Source: Globodera rostochiensis
Taxonomy: Eukaryota; Nematoda; Chromadorea; Rhabditida; Heteroderidae
Assembly: GCA_018350325.1 (NCBI GenBank)
Contig: JAEVLN010000018.1
Span: forward strand, 1,182,185-1,246,184
Direction: 5' to 3'
Length of the DNA stretch: 64,000 bases
This document shows, piece by piece, positions 1 through 10,766 of this stretch. The number at the start of each line of letters is the position of its first letter. The first letter of the stretch is position 1. The notes under the pieces were generated by a model that saw nothing but the letters and a program-made list of their open reading frames with translations, was not told where the DNA came from and ran no database searches. The position numbers were made by a program, and so were the translations under genes.

Positions 1-180
1 GAAGGAAAAGAATTTTGAATATTTGTGTTACTTCAAAAATCATAATTGTAGTTTATTTATTCGCGGCTCGGTTTCAGGCTGAAGAGTTAGTTAATTGAAA
101 AATATTAGTCAGCTCTTTGTCGTGAAGGCCGCATAAAAGGACAAAATTGTTAAAACATAAAGTAAAAAACTAAAATTAAG

Positions 181-358
181 AAACAAAACAAAGCATAACA
201 AAAACCCCAAAATAAATTAATCAAAAATAACTTGTAAGATAAAAACAAAAATTTATGCAAGAATAAACAAAACAAAACAAAGCATAACAAAAACCCCAAA
301 ATAAATTAATCAAAAATAACTTGTAAGATAAAAACAAAAATTTATGCAAGAATAAACA
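181..358. repeat. 89-bp tandem duplication, two copies
   Basis: The block beginning AAGCATAACAAAAACCCC starts at 191 and again at 280, an offset of 89 bp, and the copies are nearly identical up to the motif GCAAGAATAAAC. It lies in non-coding AT-rich DNA. Confidence 0.85.
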
Positions 359-597
359 TGATGAATTTTTCTCCAAAAATTTTTGACAAATAAAAATATG
401 TTTCCCGAAATCTAATAAAAAATGGGTTCTATAGCAATCAAATAACGCCAATTGCTGAGGGTTTTCGCCCTTATTTTGTAATTTTTTGTAGTTTGGGGTG
501 CTCACATTGATCAATGACCAAAATACCGACATTAACATTCAAATACGTTTTCGGACAAAAATAAATCTTTGAATATTTTTACCCACAGACCAGGAGT

Positions 598-665
598 GGC
601 CAGCGTTGCCGATAGGCGCCGCCGAAAAAATTTTGAATTTTTGACTCAATTTGTTAAGAGATTTG
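598..665 (+). repeat. Dispersed repeat, inverted copy near 27.8 kb
   Basis: The stretch with GCGCCGCCGAAAAAATTTTG, then a segment reading as 'TTGACTCAATTTGTTAAG', appears in reverse complement at about 27772-27836. Function is unknown; it is most likely a fragment of a mobile element. Confidence 0.6.
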
Positions 666-1864
666 CAACCAAAATTTTAAAGAAAAAAATTAGGTTTAAA
701 ATATTTAAATAAAGGCTTTTTAATTGATTGAAAATATTCCCGTATTTTTTATGTTTCAGAAATTTTGTTTATATTAGGTAAAAAAGCGTGTTATCCCTAG
801 AAAGACAAACGTTGAATTCTTCAACAATTCGAAAAAATGAAAAAAGTATCATGAATATTATTGGCCAAAGTACCACATGCCTAAGGTCATTACAAATAGC
901 AATAATTTAGTTAAATTGAAGGAGATTGGCGCCTCCGCTTGCTTATCCTGTCAAATCATATACCAATTGTCTCCACTCGCTCTCTAATGCATGAAACTTC
1001 AAAAAGTTTTATGACAAGTTATGGCCCCGTATGCTGTGTCCTTTTTAATCGGGTCTCAGTTGTCCATGCTTTAAAAATGCACCAAAATCACATTAATACA
1101 AACTTTCGAACATTTTGGAAACGAATATGACAAGGACACTTGCTTACTATTTTTTGTGCGCAGGCGACAAATTTCAGTTCGATTATGCCGCCTCAAGCCA
1201 AACCATTTTGGAGGGTTCGACCGACCCTTTGATCGTGCCGCCCAATAACTTTTTTGATGGGTTTTTGTAGTTTGATTGCTCACATTGATCAAGCGTACTC
1301 AACAATACATTATTTGAAGAATACTATTTTATTTTTATCTGTTGAATTGATTCAGCAAAATGAGGCTTTTTGATTTCGAAAATTTGCAGTTTTCGAATTT
1401 TTCAAAATACATAAAATTGTTTGAAGAATTCTACTCCACTTCAGGGGGGCGGGGGATCGGCGAAAACCTATGAACAAAGCAAACATTCCTAATGGCGGGC
1501 TTAATTTCAATTAGGCATTTTCCTTTGAAAACATTTCAGCGCTGCGCGTTTGTTGCCGTCTTCTCTTTGTGCAACGGTTCCATGCCCATGCATTTTCGTC
1601 AATAAAAGTTTGAGGTTGCCTAAAAAATTTATTAATTTAAATTTGCTTAATAAAAATTACACAAACGGCAGAACATCTTCATTCGGTGAATTAGAGTCAA
1701 TGTTGTTTGCGGAAACTTAAGTCATTTAAAGAGAATCGAAAATTAGACCTATTATGGTGTAATTAATAAATACTAATTATTGCATAATTGACAATTACCA
1801 CGTTTATCTGGTCATAAAGATGAGAATTAAATGGTTTATTTTAGATTTAATTTTTATTATTATA

Positions 1865-4069
1865 TTAATTGTATTTTTTACTTTTGTTTTTAAGTTCACT
1901 AATCCATCGGTTAATCGTACGTTTAGGAATGTTTAGTTTTGCTGCTATATCGTCTCGAGAAACGTGCGGGTTGTGTTTTATCATTTTGAAATATTTTTTA
2001 ATTAATTGTAATCGTTCTGATTCGGTACGAATATAAAATCCTAAAATTAAAAAATTAAATTTATAATTAATGAATATTTAATTAGTTACTTGATACGCCA
2101 AATTGCTTTCTCCATCGCGTTATCGTTGTCCGATTGACACCTAATTCATTTGCTATTTTACATTCTTTGTCATAACATGAAGCTTCTATCGTTTTGCCCT
2201 TATATTCTTTTTTGCCTTCTTCGAATTGTTTAACAATTTTAAGTTTCTCTTCTTGGGAATAATGTTTTATACCTTAAATGTTTTTTTATAATGATAATCG
2301 TATTGGGTAAAATATTTTAATATAATGACTCGCATATTTTTTTTATACAAACTTGCTAACAATTAGTTGGAAAAGATGTTTTTTTAATGAATTTGTATAA
2401 TTTTGGTTATCAATTGTGCTGCGAGTTTAGGCTTTTATGTTAATAAGTTTTGAAATATTACTAATTTAATGATTATCAAAATAGTGTTTGTTTACTTACT
2501 AGTTTTGCCAAATTTTTTTTTCCATTCAAAAATTGTTCGTATATTTACGTTCAATTTATGCGCAATTTCCTCTTCAATTTCTGTCCATGTTTTTAATTTA
2601 TTTTTTCTAATGCATTTTTCTTTCATTTTGTCAAATTTTATTAAAATTTTTTTGCGCTTATCATCAGACAGCCTTTTTGATTGATATTTGGACTTTTTAA
2701 TGCCTAAATTATATTTCTAATTCGAAATGTTTACATTTTCAATCAAAATAAAATGAAAGTATCTCAAAACGACAAAAATTCGAAGTAAAACTAACCCATT
2801 CCAAATTCAGTTCTCCAGTGTCTGATTGTTCGCAAGCATGTACCAAACCCCCTGGCAATCTCTTCCAATTTGCTTTTTGGTGCACTGCCAAATTCTTTGG
2901 CTAAGCGTTCCTTTTTTTCCAAAAATTGTTTCAAAATTTTTTTCTTTTCGTAATCGGAAATCCTTTCTATATAAAATAATTTTGTTTTAATCTCTTAAAA
3001 ATATTTAATTTAAAAACACGCACTCATTCGTTTTATTATTTTCTTTTCATGCAGCTCTTCATTTGATAAAGAATCACTTTTTCCTTCAAAATCGCTGCTT
3101 TTTTCCTCATAATCGGAACCGCCAGTACTGCCATTTGATTCTTCGTTGGACAAATATACTTCTTGATCTTGAACTGCTCCATCATCTGTTTCATGTTTTA
3201 CTTGAACTGCTCCATCATCTGTTTCATGTTTAACTTGAACTGCTCCATCATCTGTTTCATGTTTTACTTGAACTGCTCCATCATCTGTTTCATGTTTAAC
3301 TTGAACTGCTCCATCATCTGTTTCATGTTTTACTTGAACTGCTCCATCATCTGTTTCATGTTTTACTTGAACTGCTCCATCATCTGTTTCATGTTTTACT
3401 TGAACTGCTCCATCATCTGTTTCATGTTTTACTTGAACTGCTCCATCATCTGTTTTATGTTTTACTTGAACTGTTCCATAATCTGCTTCATGTTTTACTT
3501 GAACAATTTCATGAGATTCTCTACTGTTACCGGCACGAGGTTCCTCTTTAATTTTTAGAACGCTAAACCCCGATGTTTGTTTTCCTTCTCCAATCGATTG
3601 CTTTTCATAAGGCTCAACCTTAAATTCAAATCAAATAGCATAATTTCATGAACGGCACACGATTCGTTCCCTGCCAATCACTCACTCCACCCCCATTCGT
3701 TCCCTTTACCCCGATTTATTCATTTTTCCACGGGTTCTTACTATCACATTTTGTGTGATGCGTTTAAACCGGATTTCAAAACGTTTTAGAAAATTGAGAA
3801 TAATTAAGAGACATCGGCATCCGATCCGTGACCTGCCCCAACTTGGTTCCTTGAACTAAAGGAGTGGTGATCTGAAGACGGATCAGCGGAAACAAATCGT
3901 CTTTTTACAATCTTCAATGACATACTTTTTGATTTGGTTTTAAATCGTTTGTTGATGTATCTTTCGGCGACAAATTGTTCTTCCACAATTCATCAAAAAT
4001 ATCATTGGGTGACGACAATAATTCATTTGTTAAACAAAAATAAATGAAAAGATATAAGAGATATGTCAT
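1865..4069 (-). CDS. Secreted protein with acidic 11-aa repeats and four HTH modules
   Basis: Six exons on the minus strand: 4069-3926, 3618-3024, 2966-2796, 2703-2500, 2272-2090, 2040-1865. All have GT/AG borders and the frame stays open to TAA, giving about 490 residues. Exon 1 starts MTYLLYLFIYFCLTNE, a signal-peptide-like hydrophobic start, then an FDELW segment resembling the FDEIF segment of the genes at 23-27 kb. Exon 2 carries ten copies of VKHETDDGAVQ and an acidic, serine-rich stretch. Exons 3-6 each encode one homeodomain-like HTH module ending in a pattern such as TIRHWRTEFG, TIFEWKKKFG, TITRWRKQFG and TINRWISEL. The introns before and between the modules are all phase 1. Known: this fold typically binds DNA and occurs in transposases. 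Inferred: a secreted DNA-binding protein, perhaps a parasitism effector. The target is unknown. Confidence 0.75.
3169..3498 (-). repeat. 33-bp coding minisatellite, ten units
   Basis: Ten 33-bp units in exon 2 of the HTH-module gene, each encoding VKHETDDGAVQ on the minus strand. Most units differ by one or two bases; the N-terminal two are the most divergent (VKHEADYGTVQ, VKHKTDDGAVQ). The plus-strand frame is also open across the array, but it is only the shadow of the real frame. Such arrays commonly vary in copy number between strains (established for minisatellites; not shown here). Confidence 0.9.
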
Positions 4070-5014
4070 AATAAAACTGATCTAAAATTTTTATTTAAAA
4101 ATTTGTGAGTAAAATCTCTGGGTTACAATTAACGTTTTCACATTTCGTTAAAAAAATACATTTGGTAAACATGATCATGATTAATACCATTTTTCGATTA
4201 CAAATTAGTAGAATAAATTAAAATTAAATTTTAAATAGCATAATTATATAAGGTATGTAATTGAATGGTCAATAAAAATATACACGACAAAAACTAAAAA
4301 TTTTTTTATTCAATATTTTATACCTATTCATAAGCGCTATAATGATGTGTAATTCAATATTAATCAATTATATGTGCCATAGTCGGGTCATATAACTTAC
4401 TTTCTGCTGACAAATTAAATTTGAAAATGGCGATATGCTGACAAATGAATGAAATGCGAATGGATAAAGTTTTTTATATTTTTTGTGCAATTTCCAATAA
4501 TATCAACTCATTTCTTAAATAATGTCAGTATGGCCATGGTGTTAATGATTACAGCTCGGATATTCTGCATCTTTTTGCCAAATGCTTAAAATTTTGAATT
4601 ATTTGGTATATTGTTACTAAAAAATAACAATGGTTTTCTGAGACTTGGATCAATGAACAAATAAAAATTTATTCAAAACATTAACCATTCCACAATATTC
4701 TCTATAAATAGCAAATTAAATTATGTATAAATTTATACATAATAATTTTTACACAATGCTTTTTCTATAGCATTTGCGGCTAGTTCAACGAATTGTGCAT
4801 GCTGTCGTAAAACGTCAATAAGTGGTTTCCATTATGGATAAATATTGATCAAAAAGCGATTGGTGTATGAGCGCAAGATGCTGCTGATCACCTAAATCCG
4901 ACCAGACTTTAATTTAATGTTTACATTACCTAAATTAGTTTATTTACAATTAAAAATGTAATAAAATTAAACAAATATTTTATCAAATTTATTTCATTTC
5001 TAGACAAAATTTTA
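4070..5014. promoter_or_regulatory. Divergent intergenic region between two secreted-protein genes
   Basis: This 945-bp gap separates the start of the minus-strand HTH-module gene from the start of the plus-strand astacin-like gene, so it must contain both promoters if both genes are transcribed. It is very AT-rich. A TTTCTAG acceptor-like site at 4997-5003 lies a few bases before the astacin ATG and could be a trans-splice acceptor (inference). A decayed coding-like stretch lies at 4735-4905. Confidence 0.5.
4735..4905 (-). pseudogene. Decayed coding-like fragment, unassigned
   Basis: On the minus strand an acceptor-like TTTAG is followed by a frame reading VISSILRSYTNRFLINIYP, a TAA stop, and then LIDVLRQHAQFVELAANAI before the next stop. 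The amino-acid composition looks coding and GC is higher than in the flanks, but the frame is broken and I do not recognise the family. It is likely an exon remnant. Confidence 0.3.
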
Positions 5015-6718
5015 ATGTATAAAATAAAATTTAAATTTTTAATCATCATTCTGATTTTGATCTGCATTTTTACGTTTTTGACATTGGTGGAGGCTGGTAT
5101 AGTAAAACGATGGTTTCGTCGACAAGTATTTATTTTTGATACCTATTTTATTTAAATATTAAAATTAAATTTCCCCTAAAGTTGAGAGGTGCTCGATATT
5201 TTGTGGAGAAATCAAATTTTCTACCCAACAGAAAGATTAGGTAAGTTCAAAATTTAAAAAATATATTTTAATGTTTTTTTTTTTGTATATTTATGTTATT
5301 TTGTGTCTTAAAGAATTGAGCGAGAGATTGGAGAGAATGCGACCGTCAGAGCGTTTCATCACGATGTTTACTTATGGCCAAGGTAATTTAAAGCAAGAAT
5401 TGAAAAAGTTCAATGAAAAATAATTATAAAATAAAATTTCGTTTCTCGCCAAGCTTTGTTTTGAGAATTTTTGAATGAAATAATTTCTTTTATTGATAAA
5501 ATCCTTTATTATGCTTATGCAATTGTAGAAAGCAGATTTACTCTCATTCTCTTCAAAAAAAATGTTTAGTTTGGATGATCGAGAGAAGCAAATCATTCGT
5601 GCGGCTTTTGAACAAATTCATCGAAGAACATGCATCAGGCAATTTATTAAAAATAAAATAAAATATCAAATTTCTAAGCAAACATTGTTCAGATTCAACG
5701 AGTTGGACTATAAGCCTTGGTATCATGCTGAAAGATGGGCCGAGGGAAAGCCGTACATTGTGATCAGAAAAAGCAAAAAATTTTCAGGTACAAATAATGC
5801 AATAAAAATTATTTGTTATAATTGGATTTACCTAATTTCTTAGAATTTGTTGAAAAAATTTTGAACCAAAAAAAATTTCATCTTTTTTTAAATTTGGAAA
5901 ATCTATAATTTAGGCTATTCCGACAACAACATAGAAAATGTTAATAGACGTTCGTTGATTTACCTGTCCGAAAAATCACTGAGTATGGAGCACAACACAA
6001 ACACTTCCCGTGGCCTGATCATGGAGCAGTTGGTCAAATTTATGGGTAAGTTTTGTTAAATAATATTAAAAATTTTTAATTTAATTTTAATTAACAATAT
6101 TTCTTAATCAATCTTTTTAATTTAAATGAAATTATTTGTTTTTAGGTTTTCGCGAGGAATTCCTTCGTCCTGACGCGCCCAGCTACATTCAGCCAATTGC
6201 CGGCAACAAACGTCCACCGGGCCCTTCATCATCACCAGCCTTTGCAAATGAGCAATTGATGTATATAATTCGGTTATTAAAAAAACCAATTTTATAAAGC
6301 ATATGTCGGCGTATTATTTGAATACTAGGATTATTCGAATAATTTTCAAATACAGTAATACAAGGAGTTAGTATTAATTGAATTAAAAATAATTTTAAAC
6401 TCAGTAAAATTAGGTACTAGTAAAATTTGAAAGTTCCATCTTTATTATTTCTACATTTGTTATTGAAAAAAAGAGGATTTCAAAAAGTCGAATAACCCTA
6501 GTATTCAAATAATACGCCGACATATATATATGGTCTACTGTTTTTAAATTATCTACTTTATTATTTTTTTGATTTTGATATTTAGGTGGCCTTTTGATCC
6601 CGAATCAATTACAGTATCGGCAGGAGCTCGAGAATGGTTCAAATTGTCTGTTTATTGTAAGGGCAGACAAAATGCAGACATCGGTGCAGCGCAAAGAGCT
6701 GGCATATTAACCAGATAA
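5015..6718 (+). CDS. Secreted astacin-like protein with destroyed zinc site
   Basis: Exons 5015-5125, 5182-5240, about 5321-5382, about 5533-5787, 5914-6045, 6146-6260 and 6586-6718; the borders of exons 3 and 4 are least certain. The protein starts with a long hydrophobic signal (MYKIKFKFLIIILILICIF). Astacin landmarks follow: REKQIIRAAFEQIHRRTCIR matches the conserved start of the catalytic domain, PYIVIR matches strand two, and ADIGAAQRAGILTR matches the 'iGqR-gLS' end. The zinc motif HExxHxxGxxH is replaced by EQLVKFMGFREE, so all three histidines and the catalytic glutamate are lost, and the Met-turn SIMHY reads SITVS. The frame stays open, so this looks like a maintained pseudoenzyme rather than a dead gene. 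Family assignment is firm; function is unknown, possibly a binding decoy or regulator (inference). Confidence 0.75.
6302..6524. mobile_element. Short TIR element (MITE) in last intron of astacin-like gene
   Basis: The ends are near-perfect inverted repeats: ATGTCGGCGTATTATTTGAA at 6303 and its complement ending GCCGACAT at 6523, extending about 39 bp. TA-rich flanks suggest a TA target site. There is no coding capacity. The same family occurs at 9155-9230 and 18889-19104, also within introns. Confidence 0.8.
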
Positions 6719-6956
6719 TTATTTAGTGTAAAAATAGCAACAAAAAATAATATTAAAATTTGAAAAATCTTTTTTGGTGTGCTTCAAATATCACATTAAA
6801 TAATGGTTAAATAATCGGTTTTTTAAAACTTGGAAAATTCATTTTTTAGCATTTCAATAAGGATCAAAACATATTTAATATAAACAGAGCTCACTTAGTT
6901 TTGCATCCTTAAAAATTTGACAATTTTATTAATTTTCATAAAATCGTTACTATTGT

Positions 6957-7118
6957 TAGGCATGGTACGGTATTACCTCGGTATTTTTCGGTATTACCGA
7001 ACGGTATACGACCGGAGAAATTTTGGGATTTCGGTATTTTACCGTAATACCGATACCGAAAATTTTTTCGGATTTCGGTATTTTTTTAGTACCGATATCG
7101 AATACCGAAATAACCCAG
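6957..7118. repeat. CGGTAT word island
   Basis: About 160 bp in which CGGTAT and its complement ATACCG recur many times, many as back-to-back inverted pairs. Related islands lie at 22580-22720 and 54395-54440. It begins TTAGGCATGGTACGG. It may be a non-autonomous transposable element with an internally iterated word; it has no coding content. Confidence 0.7.
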
Positions 7119-7141
7119 TTGCCTAACTTTTAATCGTTACC

Positions 7142-7447
7142 ATGTCCAATTCTTCCCGACTTTGCCATTGGCACCGCCGTATTCTTAATTTGGATTTTCA
7201 GGTGGGATATGGTGAAGTTGAACTCGATGTTTTGTCCAAGTCAAGTTGGGTACGCGGACCCCAGGATGGGTTAATAAAATCGTCAAAAATCTTAATTTAT
7301 AACAACCTTTTTTTAAACAGGGCCCTGCGTTGTGCCAAGAAAACCGCGAAATTCCAATACCGGAAATTGATTAATGTGAATTTTACATATTTTTTTTTGA
7401 ATGTTTGTTGCTTGCAAATAAAATTAGGTAATTTTATTGGTGTTTGA
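7142..7447 (+). CDS. Possible small gene or gene fragment, unassigned
   Basis: An open frame starts MSNSSRLCHWHRR and contains the coding-like stretches VGYGEVELDVLSKSSW and ALRCAKKTAKFQYRKLI. A potential 51-bp intron (7270-7320, GTTAAT to AAACAG) keeps the frame whether spliced or not. I do not recognise a family, there is no clear signal peptide, and it sits just after a repeat island. It may be a remnant. Confidence 0.3.
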   Translation: MSNSSRLCHWHRRILNLDFQVGYGEVELDVLSKSSWVRGPQDGLIKSSKILIYNNLFLNRALRCAKKTAKFQYRKLINVNFTYFFLNVCCLQIKLGNFIGV

Positions 7448-7689
7448 CACATTTCAGTCGTATATTTTTAGGCAAAATGCGAAAAATATTGCATTTTCTT
7501 AGAAATTTTGGAAAAAAGTGCCAAACTCGCAATCCGCAATCCCACAAAGGCCGCAATCTTCAGCAATCCGCAACCCGCAAATTTGAAAAATTTAATTTTT
7601 TTTTTTCAAATTCTAAATGCACCCCTAAAAAAGGGCTCCCGGAAAATGGGCCAGTGATTATTAAAAGCCAAACAAAAAATGTTTCTAGG

Positions 7690-7925
7690 GGTTATTCGGG
7701 GGCGTAAAACCCCAAGCTGATTTCCCAATTTCAAACTCCGACCCCAAATTCAAATAATTTATAGACAATTCAAAAGTCAATCAATGTTGGGCTCTAAAAC
7801 ATTCAAGCATGAATTCGATCATTACTGTCAGAAGTTTCAAAAATTGTTCAAATTCGGATTCGGAGTTCGAAATTGATCGAAATGGAAGTCAGCTTGGGGT
7901 TAAACGCCCCCCCCCCCCCGAATAT
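7690..7925. mobile_element. TIR element (MITE), about 235 bp
   Basis: The left arm (GGGGGCGTAAAACCCCAAGC onward, about 7700-7775) pairs with the right arm (about 7835-7912) over roughly 70 bp, including ACCCCAAGCTGA and TTCGAACTCCGA. The right end carries a C homopolymer. There is no coding capacity. It is related to the element at 8398-8690 and to end fragments at 22871-22960, 25525-25600 and 62965-63075. Confidence 0.75.
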
Positions 7926-8111
7926 TTTTTCTCGATTTCTAATAATCACTTACGCATTTTCCAACAACATTAATGGATGATGCTATATTGATTTATTTTT
8001 ATTCCCCACTATTCAACTAATATTATTTTTTGAATAAGAAATTTTATTTAACTAGTCTCCGAGTTCTTTTATAGGGAATAAAAAATTTTGTTCAAAAATT
8101 TCCGATCAATT

Positions 8112-8340
8112 TTAGGGTGAGAAAAATAGGGAAACATAGGAGATACCTAATATAAAAAGAACAATCCCGCTGGAAACCAGCGGGATTGGAGAATTGCTCG
8201 GTCGAGATACCGACTCGAGATTCTGATCAAATCCTGATCCCTGATCAATCCCATAAAAATACAACAAAATGATTGAGCGGGTTCCCGAATTCAATCCCGA
8301 GAAAAAAAAATTCCGACAGAATCTCACGCCCGGGCTCTAA
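8112..8340. repeat. GGGATT/TGATC word island
   Basis: Between 8160 and 8340 the words AATCCC/GGGATT and TGATC recur in both orientations, and the island ends GCCCGGGCTC. It is one of the word islands described in the findings, with no gene. Confidence 0.55.
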
Positions 8341-8397
8341 AAAAAGTCCAATTTTTATTTTTTTACAATGTATTCAAAGAATATAAAAAGGTGATTT

Positions 8398-8690
8398 AGA
8401 GGTATTCGGGGCCTAGAATCCGAATATGACCTGTGTTTTGGGCGATTTCAAACCCCGGACCCGAATTTGAACATTTTTCGAATTTTCAAATTTTCGAAAA
8501 ATCAATTTTAGCCTTAAAATCTTTCAAAAAGCCACCAAATTACAACGAGAAGGCATGTATTGCCATGAATTCATGCTCTCTCTATGAATGATTTGTTCGG
8601 CAAAATTGATTTTTGAAAAATTTTGAATTTTTGAAAAACTGGTCAAATTCGGGTCCAGGGTTCGAAATCGGTCAAAATAGAGGTAATATT
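8398..8690. mobile_element. TIR element (MITE) with TTCGAAATCGGTC arms
   Basis: The left arm (8435-8500, GATTTCAAACCCCGGACCCG) is matched in inverse by the right arm (8640-8690, CGGGTCCAGGGTTCGAAATC), and an inner inverted pair GAAAAATCAATTTT / AAAATTGATTTTTG supports a long hairpin. It is non-coding and of the same family as 7690-7925. Confidence 0.7.
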
Positions 8691-8878
8691 TAGTGGCTAC
8701 AAAATAAATGCCTTAAAAATGGTCACCATAACTTCAATAAAAAATGCTCTCGCAATTAACCAAATAAAAACTTCTTAATCGGGGATTTCTGAGACCACGG
8801 GCATTTAGGTGAACAAAAAGTCCAAAGACCAAATAAAAATCGCAGCATTCACTATTCTCATCAAGTAGCTGAAACAAT

Positions 8879-10625
8879 ATGATGATGATTCTTCCATTAA
8901 TTATTATTTCAACTTTGTGTGGCCAAATTTGGCCATCCGTCGCACAAATTACCATTGTCGTTGAGCCAAGCCCGCCGGCTCAGCAAATAAGCCAAAGCGT
9001 TTATTTGGTGGGGCTCGAAGGCAAACACTTTCTCTACAACGACGTTACAGTAAGTGACGGCATGAAATAAAAGGTTCTACCGTTTCTAAACACAAAAAAA
9101 GGCCGAAAACGAAATTGAAAAAAAGGAAATAAATAATTTTAAAAATTATATAATGTGGGCGTATTATTTGAATATTAGAATTATCCGAAATAATCCTAGT
9201 ATGCGAGTTAGTATTATTTGAATACCTTCACAAAATTGAATTTTTTTTTTAGTAAAATTTGATCCTATTTTTTCAAAAGAAAATATAAAAACAATAAACA
9301 AAAACGGAAAAAATAATACATACCAGTGTTTTAATTCATTAAAATATTGAAAAGCAAAAATTCATGTGCCTTTTTTTGTTTCGGTGGAACTGATGAAGCT
9401 GCAACGCACCAAAGTAGCACCAGCAGCTGGTAGTACAGTAGTCGGCAGCGCTAACAGTAGTAGCAGTAGTACGGTAGTCGGTAATGCAAGCAACTCCTAC
9501 AGAATAGCGGAGCATTGCCAGTTTGTGCAGGTCAATGCGCGGTACGTGCGCGACTTGGCTGATGAACACGTGCACGCAATTGTCATATCGTTGCTAAGCA
9601 AGCAAAGGGTAAAAAAAATATAGTGTCAGGGCTGAGCAAAATTTCGGATTCCGGAAAATTTAGGGGCTTTTGTCCGTTTCGGAATTTTGAGTAAAATTTC
9701 GGATTTTCGGGGTGGCACTTTTGGAGCAAAGTTGTGTGCAAATATTGGAGAGTAAATAAATTTTTCCCGAGGACATTGACAAAAAATGCATTTAATTTTT
9801 ACAAATGAATGATCGAGATTAATGAATTGGAATAAATTTTAAATTAAAAAAAAACCCCCGACCTTGAGACGATTTGGGTAACCCCGACCCCGACAGTTCC
9901 ACCCCACCACCCGAAAAACGCCGACCTCGCAATGCCCAACCACCCACGTCGGGGTTCAACCCTATTTTTCATAAAAAATAGTTTGAATATTTTTTTTCAA
10001 AATTCTCGTTTAAAAAATTTCATGCTTTCGGAAATCTAAAAATTTGGCATTTACGTGATTTTGATTTAACCATGGGCTTGACCTAATTCTTTCCTGCGGA
10101 TAATGATTAGATAGGAGCCACAAGCACTTATTATTAGGTAAAAATAATTAAATCAGCATTTTTTGTCAACTCTTTTAGATGGAATTAATTATGTAATTTA
10201 CACATTAAACTTCCATGACACTTATAAATAGCAAAAATGAATTTTAAATATAGAATGAAGCGTTGGTCAATCAATGATCCTTTAGGCCATTGATTTGTGT
10301 AACTCATCAAAAGATTTTTTATTTTATTTTTTAGAAATCATTCACTATTCCAATGGAACTTTTCATGATTGACAATGCAACAATAACCATAAATTTCGAG
10401 ATTGGAATAACAAAGACTCAAATATTCTGGCACAACACCGATCTTGTGAACAGTAATATAGAAAGTGGCCAAAACAGACACCGCCAAATTAAGGCATATT
10501 TGACTGAGAGGTACAGAAAATTGAAGCAACAAAGAAACGAAAAAATGGCTTCGATGTTAAAGACGGCCATAAATAATGAGGGCAAAATGGAAGTGGAAGA
10601 GGAAAAGGAGGAAGGGGAAATATGA
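8879..10625 (+). CDS. Putative secreted protein, family unknown
   Basis: Three exons: 8879-9049, 9399-9608 and 10335-10625, all joined in phase 0, giving about 223 residues. The start MMMILPLIIISTLCGQIWPS is a typical signal peptide. The middle exon has a Ser/Thr/Gly-rich low-complexity stretch (VVGSANSSSSSTVVGNAS) and then a compact region. The last exon holds IPMELFMIDNATITINFEIG and ends in a basic helix followed by a Glu-rich tail. The acceptor before exon 2 is the weakest junction, because the T-run is some distance from the AG. I do not recognise a family. Intron 1 contains a fragment of the intron-borne MITE and intron 2 contains a word island. It could be a nematode-specific effector, but nothing in the sequence proves that. 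Confidence 0.55.
9155..9230. mobile_element. Fragment of the intron-borne MITE family
   Basis: GGGCGTATTATTTGAATATT and later GAGTTAGTATTATTTGAATA match the element at 6302-6524, but the second end is lost or scrambled. It lies inside intron 1 of the unassigned secreted gene. Confidence 0.65.
9631..9965. mobile_element. hAT-like word island in an intron
   Basis: It begins CAGGGCTGAGC, a hAT-like terminus, iterates TTTCGGA over the next 90 bp, and then after AT-rich DNA iterates CCCCGACC until about 9965 (GGGGTTCAACCCTA). It lies inside intron 2 (9609-10334) of the secreted gene. I found no clear target-site duplication. Confidence 0.4.
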
Positions 10626-10692
10626 AAAAAAAGAAGCTTTAATTGAAGAGGAAAAGGAAGAAGGGGAAATATGAAAAAAAGAAGCTTTAAGA
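10594..10692 (+). repeat. About 49-bp tandem duplication across a stop codon
   Basis: GAGGAAAAGGAGGAAGGGGA followed by AATATGAAAAAA is repeated about 49 bp later with small differences. The first copy supplies the Glu-rich C-terminus and stop of the secreted gene; the second lies in the 3' UTR. The duplication could alter the C-terminus by slippage. Confidence 0.8.
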
Positions 10693-10766
10693 GGAAAAAG
10701 ATAAGTGTTGGGAATTGAAAAGGAAGGCATTGGCTAACATTTGTCAACATATATTGATTTATATAT

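Larger units (their letters stand above)
1..1864. other. Intergenic AT-rich DNA with dispersed repeats
   Basis: I see no gene here. The stretch holds an 89-bp direct duplication (181-358), a short word repeated at 483-512 and 1258-1287 (TTTTTGTAGTTTG followed by TGCTCACATTGATCAA), and a segment at about 598-665 (GCGCCGCCGAAAAAATTTTG onward) that recurs inverted at about 27772-27836. A G-rich run sits at 1444-1456. The open frames are short and have no recognisable domain. Confidence 0.6.

Noticed and set aside
3163..3558. Plus-strand open frame of 131 codons with repeated LNCSIICFMFY
   Set aside because: It is the antisense of the 33-bp coding repeat; the minus-strand frame has a signal peptide, continuous exons and HTH modules.
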